A stretch of DNA of 26,883 bases from Comamonadaceae bacterium. GTDB lineage: Bacteria > Pseudomonadota > Gammaproteobacteria > Burkholderiales > Burkholderiaceae_C. The stretch is taken from positions 1 through 26,883 of the forward strand of contig CANHLD010000003.1 of the NCBI GenBank assembly GCA_947461325.1, written 5' to 3'. The notes beneath the pieces are model-generated. The model was given only the letters and a program-made list of their open reading frames with translations. It was not told the DNA's origin and ran no database searches. Within the stretch, counting starts at the first letter, position 1; each line of letters starts with the position of its first letter. The position numbers and the translations under genes were made by a program. This document shows, piece by piece, positions 23,189-26,883 of the stretch.

Positions 23189-24811
23189 GTGCTTGATCTC
23201 AACAACATACGCTACCCAGTCAGGTACACCACGTTTTTTATCGCACTTGGCGGACTGTGCTTTAGTCTGCTGCTGGTGGTGGCGACTGGCCAAGCTTGGA
23301 TGGCTTTAAGTTTTTTTGCTTTTCTGACGGCAGTAGGCGTTCATGATTTGCTGCAAACACACCATGCCATTTTGCGCAATTACCCGATTCTGGGACACAT
23401 GCGCTTTTTGCTCGAATTCATCCGTCCTGAAATTCGCCAGTATTTCATCGAAAACGAATCTGAAGCCACGCCGTTTTCTCGGGCGCAACGCACCTTGGTC
23501 TATGCCAGAGCCAAAGCGCAGTCGGACAAGCGCCCCTTCGGCACCCAACTGGATGTTGAGGCCAATGGCTATGAATGGCTCACGCATTCAATCGCGCCGA
23601 GCACCATCGCCGACCACAGATTCAAAGTTCGCGTCGGTAACACCGCTTGTAGCCAACCCTATGACATCAGCTTGTTCAATATTTCGGCCATGAGTTTCGG
23701 TGCGCTCAGCGCCAACGCCATCATGGCCTTGAATCAAGGTGCACAAATGGGCGGCTTTGCCCATGACACAGGTGAAGGCTCCATTTCACGCTATCACCGC
23801 ATTCATGGCGGTGATTTGATTTGGGAAATTGGGTCAGGTTATTTCGGTTGCCGGGATGACCAGGGTCGCTTCTCCCCTGAGCGCTTTGTCGCACAAGCGC
23901 GTGAACCCCAGGTAAGAATGATTGAAATCAAATTGAGCCAAGGTGCCAAACCAGGACATGGCGGGGTGCTGCCTGCGGCAAAGGTAACGCCGGAGATCGC
24001 AGAGGCACGCGGCGTTCCCATGGGTGCTGACTGTGTATCTCCTGCCGCTCACAGCAGTTTTGGCACACCGATTGAAATGCTGGAATTCATGCAGAGTCTT
24101 CGCGAACTCAGCCAAAACAAACCGGTGGGTTTCAAACTGTGCATAGGCCACCCTTGGGAATGGTTCGGCATAGCCAAGGCCATGCTAGAGACTCGCATAC
24201 TGCCGGATTTCATCGTGGTTGACGGCGCAGAAGGCGGCACAGGGGCCGCACCCCTGGAGTTTTCAGACCACATGGGTATGCCTATGAAAGAGGGCCTGCA
24301 ACTTGTTCACAACACTTTGGTGGGTATTGGTATGCGTGAACATATCAAGTTGGGCGCCAGCGGCAAGATCATCAGCAGTTTTGACATGGCCCGCACTTTG
24401 GCTTTGGGTGCCGACTGGTGTAACAGCGCGCGTGGCTTCATGTTCGCACTCGGTTGCATACAAGCGCAAACTTGTCACACCGGAAATTGTCCGACAGGTG
24501 TCACCACGCAAGATCCGCAACGGCAAATGGCCTTGGTTGTGCCAACCAAAGCTGAACGTGTGAAAAATTTTCATCAACACACGTTAGAAGCTTTCAAGGA
24601 GTTACTCCAAGCTGCCGGCCTTTCATCGCCAGACGAGCTGCGAGCCCACCATTTTTCTCACCGCATCAATGGCAATGAAACATTGACCTTGGCGCAAATT
24701 TACCCGCCCTTGGCTGCGGGCGCATTGCTCAAAGACAGTGTGGCCAAACTGCCTGAGCCCTACAAAACTTATTGGCCACGGGCAAACGCTGAAAGTTTTC
24801 AGCTTAAATAA
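23189..24811 (+). CDS. FMN-binding glutamate synthase-like protein with N-terminal membrane helices
   Basis: 540 residues. Two hydrophobic segments (about 14-33 and 37-53) precede a glutamate synthase central TIM-barrel domain: ISAMSFGALSANAIMALNQGA, GGFAHDTGEGSIS, SQGAKPGHGGVLPAAKVTPEIA, VDGAEGGTGAAPLEF (FMN and 2-iminoglutarate region) and CIQAQTCHTGNCPTG, the 3Fe-4S cysteine pattern C-x5-C-x4-C. It lacks the amidotransferase domain of GltB, so glutamine is not expected to be its nitrogen donor; the physiological substrate is unknown. It starts at GTG 23189 with GAGG in front, 36 bp after the coiled-coil gene, and is probably the last gene of the parA operon. Confidence 0.92.
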   Translation: MLDLNNIRYPVRYTTFFIALGGLCFSLLLVVATGQAWMALSFFAFLTAVGVHDLLQTHHAILRNYPILGHMRFLLEFIRPEIRQYFIENESEATPFSRAQRTLVYARAKAQSDKRPFGTQLDVEANGYEWLTHSIAPSTIADHRFKVRVGNTACSQPYDISLFNISAMSFGALSANAIMALNQGAQMGGFAHDTGEGSISRYHRIHGGDLIWEIGSGYFGCRDDQGRFSPERFVAQAREPQVRMIEIKLSQGAKPGHGGVLPAAKVTPEIAEARGVPMGADCVSPAAHSSFGTPIEMLEFMQSLRELSQNKPVGFKLCIGHPWEWFGIAKAMLETRILPDFIVVDGAEGGTGAAPLEFSDHMGMPMKEGLQLVHNTLVGIGMREHIKLGASGKIISSFDMARTLALGADWCNSARGFMFALGCIQAQTCHTGNCPTGVTTQDPQRQMALVVPTKAERVKNFHQHTLEAFKELLQAAGLSSPDELRAHHFSHRINGNETLTLAQIYPPLAAGALLKDSVAKLPEPYKTYWPRANAESFQLK

Positions 24812-24830
24812 CCTGTGAATTCAGACCATG

Positions 24831-24855
24831 AAAAAAGCGGACTGGCAGCCCGCTT
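24831..24855 (-). terminator. Rho-independent terminator of the SPOR/coiled-coil operon
   Basis: On the minus strand, stem AAGCGG-(8 nt)-CCGCTT is followed by a T-run (six T, from the A6 at 24831-24836). It lies 7 bp after the stop of the 24862-26025 gene, in the gap between two convergent genes, and is oriented for the minus-strand operon. Confidence 0.75.
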
Positions 24856-24861
24856 GGTATT

Positions 24862-26025
24862 TCAGTTGTCGCTTGAGGGGCGAGGAAAAATGACCCGGTC
24901 TTCTTTAGGTGCGGCTCGTGGCGGCAAAGCTGGTGGTTGAGCGGCCGCCTTTGCCGCCTCGGCGGCAGCGGCTCTGGCTTCAGCAGCCAAACGCGCCTTG
25001 GCTTCCGCCGCTGCCTTGGCCTCAGCTGCCAGACGTGCTTCTGTGGCTTTTAATTCTGCAGCTTTAGCCTCTGCCGCCTTTGCTTCTGCAGCGGCTTTGG
25101 CCTCGACAGCCTTCTTGTCGACAGGCTTAACTTCAGGGGCTGGTTTAGGCATGACAAGCGGTTTGTCGAGTGGTTTTTCACGTTCACGCTCTTTGGCAGC
25201 CGCCTTCAATGCCGCCGTCGTTGCAGCAGCATTTGCAGCTTCAAGGTCTTTTTTCAGCTTTTGAATTTCAGCAATCACTTCTTTCTGACTGTTGACCACA
25301 GGTGCCGCAGCCGGTGCGGGCTTGTTTGACAGGGCTTGCACTTTGGTCTCTAAAGCCTGTATGCTTTTTTGCAAATCTTTGAGCTTGGCGTCTAAGTTTT
25401 TTTCAGATTGACCGTTGATTTGACCTGAAATCTGGTCGGGCAATTTCACAAATAACTTATTCAAGTCTTCCATCTTCGCCTGGAATTTATCGTCAAGTTT
25501 GATTTGACGCTCTTCCATGCTGTCGAGCTTTTCTGTGGTGTCCCCTAAGCCACGGGTGGCGTCGCCAAAGGTTGCCAAAGTGGCATCGAGTTCAACCACA
25601 CGTTTGCCCACCGCCAGCGACAAACTGTCAAGCTGACGGATGTTTTGTTGAAGCCGTGTGGAAATGGCAAAGAAAGTGCCCACCGCAATGATTAAGAAAC
25701 TCAGCAACCCGACCAAGATGACGCGGGAATGCAATATGTTTTTAGATGTCAGATCACTGACGGTTTTCATCACGCCACGCATTTCATGACTGATGTTGGC
25801 TGCGACTTCTGCTGAACGGGTGGATACTTCAGCAGAACTGAGAACCACTCCGGTCAATTCTTCAATTTGGCGCGCCACCTCTGAGCTGTCCAAAGACTGC
25901 GCCTGAAGTTCATCCAAACCGATGGCAAGTGCTTCAGTAGTAGCTTCTTCTTCCGTATGAACTGGCATATCTGGCAAGAAGTCGCCATCATCTGTGGCAT
26001 CTGCTTGTTTCGAATCTTGCGCCAT
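24862..26025 (-). CDS. TolA-like coiled-coil inner-membrane protein, hypothetical
   Basis: 387 residues: an acidic cytoplasmic N-terminus (1-95), one membrane helix at about 101-122 (RVILVGLLSFLIIAVGTFFA), a long periplasmic coiled coil (about 125-275, heptad-rich around EERQIKLDDKFQAKMEDLNKL), a Lys/Pro linker, and an Ala/Lys/Glu helix near 308-365 made of repeats of AEAKAAAEAKA. This plan recalls TolA, but there is no TolA C-terminal domain; the tail is proline-rich and ends RVIFPRPSSDN. It starts with GAGG 11 bp before the ATG, 20 bp after the upstream gene. No function is recognised; a scaffold or chemoreceptor-like spanning role is possible. Confidence 0.85.
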   Translation of the reverse strand: MAQDSKQADATDDGDFLPDMPVHTEEEATTEALAIGLDELQAQSLDSSEVARQIEELTGVVLSSAEVSTRSAEVAANISHEMRGVMKTVSDLTSKNILHSRVILVGLLSFLIIAVGTFFAISTRLQQNIRQLDSLSLAVGKRVVELDATLATFGDATRGLGDTTEKLDSMEERQIKLDDKFQAKMEDLNKLFVKLPDQISGQINGQSEKNLDAKLKDLQKSIQALETKVQALSNKPAPAAAPVVNSQKEVIAEIQKLKKDLEAANAAATTAALKAAAKEREREKPLDKPLVMPKPAPEVKPVDKKAVEAKAAAEAKAAEAKAAELKATEARLAAEAKAAAEAKARLAAEARAAAAEAAKAAAQPPALPPRAAPKEDRVIFPRPSSDN

Positions 26026-26045
26026 GTTGAATATCCTCAGGAAAT

Positions 26046-26561
26046 CTATTTGGGGGTTTTGCGTTCCAGCTCATCCAATTGAACATGCACCTGTGAAATG
26101 TCATCGTTCAACTTTTGAATGCGGGGCTGGATTTGCTCTTCCCATTGATCGGAGGATGTCAGGCCAACTTGAGCCAAGTGGGTCAACACTGAGGGTTGCT
26201 GTGACAAGAGGGTTGTTGCGGTCTGCTTAGCAACTTCGCCTTCAGTGGCTGTATCTCTAGGCGGCATCCAAATAGGGGCGGCCAATTCCGTTGTAGTGGC
26301 AGGTTGTAAATCCGGATCATGCAACTCGAGCGTAGCTACTGCAGCCAAACTGCTCGGATCAGTCAAACCATAACTGCTGTGGTTCGAATTCAAATGCGGC
26401 GCAGGCAAATGCGCATTCAAGTGATCTGTCACTGCGTGATCAAGTGTTTCATGGTGCGGCGCGGATCCATCAGCAGCGCCTGAGTCTTGCGAATTCACTG
26501 TTTGGTCTACTAACTGTCCATCTGGCAACGGATCATCTGTGATGACAGGGTTCTGGTTCAT
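26046..26561 (-). CDS. Hypothetical acidic, low-complexity protein
   Basis: Unrecognised 171-residue protein. It is mostly disordered, rich in Asp, His, Pro and Thr (residues 1-115), and ends in a short helical segment from about 135 (EEQIQPRIQKLNDDISQVHVQLDELERK) that could pair with the coiled coil of the next gene. It has no signal peptide or membrane helix. GGAG is spaced correctly before the ATG. It is the middle gene of the SPOR / acidic / coiled-coil operon, with gaps of 59 and 20 bp. Confidence 0.75.
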   Translation of the reverse strand: MNQNPVITDDPLPDGQLVDQTVNSQDSGAADGSAPHHETLDHAVTDHLNAHLPAPHLNSNHSSYGLTDPSSLAAVATLELHDPDLQPATTTELAAPIWMPPRDTATEGEVAKQTATTLLSQQPSVLTHLAQVGLTSSDQWEEQIQPRIQKLNDDISQVHVQLDELERKTPK

Positions 26562-26620
26562 GAGTTACTCCGTGTGTATGCATCGACCCTGATCTGAAAA
26601 TCTTGACTACTCACTCCAAC

Positions 26621-26883
26621 TTATTCCTGAAACTGCGCCTTGATTGATTTAGCGGAACGCACCCAAGCCTTGGCCAGCGGCGGGTTTTGCTTCATCAATG
26701 CTTGCGCCTGCTCGCGGTCGGTGTAGGGACCCGTGATCAAAATGTAATAAGGCTTGCTGCCTTTTCGCTGGGTGAACAACACTTGCCCGGATTGGTATCC
26801 CAGAGAAGTCGCCTGAAAGTTACGCGCCTCTGCCAAGCTCTCGAAAGCACCGTGCTGCATGACCCAGACATTAGGATCCAATG
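26621..26883 (-). CDS. SPOR-domain protein (partial, N-terminus off the right edge)
   Basis: The C-terminal 87 codons of a longer frame that continues past the right edge; the TTG at 26879-26881 is internal, not a start. It shows the SPOR fold that binds denuded septal peptidoglycan: VWVMQHGAFESLAEARNFQA, a middle PYYILITGPYTDREQAQALM, and a closing helix that ends AKSIKAQFQE. It is the first visible gene of the minus-strand operon with the acidic and TolA-like proteins. A cell-division or envelope role is expected from the domain; the upstream part is unseen. Confidence 0.85.
   Translation of the reverse strand, partial: LDPNVWVMQHGAFESLAEARNFQATSLGYQSGQVLFTQRKGSKPYYILITGPYTDREQAQALMKQNPPLAKAWVRSAKSIKAQFQE

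Noticed and set aside
24788..24803. Inverted repeat GCTGAAA-GT-TTTCAGC as a terminator for the flavoprotein gene
   Set aside because: It lies inside the coding region, with a 2-nt loop and no T-run after it.
24950..25120. GC-rich repetitive stretch as a DNA satellite or CRISPR-like repeat
   Set aside because: The repetition is explained by the Ala/Lys/Glu helix coded on the minus strand; the units are imperfect and have no spacers.

Overview
This window looks like the chromosome of a betaproteobacterium, most likely in the order Burkholderiales. That is inferred from protein flavour and gene order: a radC / fkpB-ispH-serS block, a betaproteobacterial-type FMN-binding glutamate synthase-like protein, and a LysPL-type MFS transporter. 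No species is assigned. There is no phage, transposase, CRISPR array or rRNA. By eye, bases 1-13.3 kb are AT-richer than 14-26 kb.

Region 1 (1-2.4 kb, minus strand): a compact operon of a glyoxalase II-like hydrolase, a NarX/UhpB-type histidine kinase and a NarL/FixJ-type response regulator cut by the left edge. Region 2 (2.4-12 kb): alternating gene pairs that together read as a phosphate-starvation membrane-remodelling island. It encodes a PlcP-like phospholipase C, a lysophospholipid transporter (LplT), phosphatidylserine decarboxylase, a membrane-anchored class III aminotransferase, a polytopic His-rich membrane protein resembling the Mpo1/DUF962 family, a diacylglycerol-type GT4 glycosyltransferase translationally coupled to a polyphosphate kinase 2, UDP-glucose dehydrogenase, and a SixA-type histidine phosphatase. 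The three gene-start intergenic regions at 2.33-2.48, 7.72-7.89 and 11.37-11.53 kb contain seven pairs of PhoB-box half-sites ([GT]TCA[CT]) at exactly 11-bp spacing, each oriented toward an adjacent gene. The model is: PlcP frees diacylglycerol from phospholipid, Ugd makes UDP-glucuronate, and the glycosyltransferase makes a phosphorus-free glycolipid. The aminotransferase and the Mpo1-like protein have no assigned step and are the most novel part.

Region 3 (12-13.8 kb): an arsC-aquaporin pair (arsenate reduction and arsenite exit, fitting a phosphate/arsenate theme), a small membrane protein, and tRNA-Ser(CGA). Region 4 (13.8-21.5 kb): core genes, namely a lipoprotein, serS, ispH and fkpB in one minus-strand operon, radC-smr on the plus strand, and an FtsX/YbbP-type permease with hslR on the minus strand. 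Region 5 (21.5-26.9 kb): an orphan ParA ATPase operon (parA, coiled-coil protein, glutamate synthase-like flavoprotein) with a good promoter and a leader hairpin. It converges on a minus-strand operon for a SPOR-domain protein, an acidic linker-like protein and a TolA-like coiled-coil membrane protein, ending in a clear terminator.
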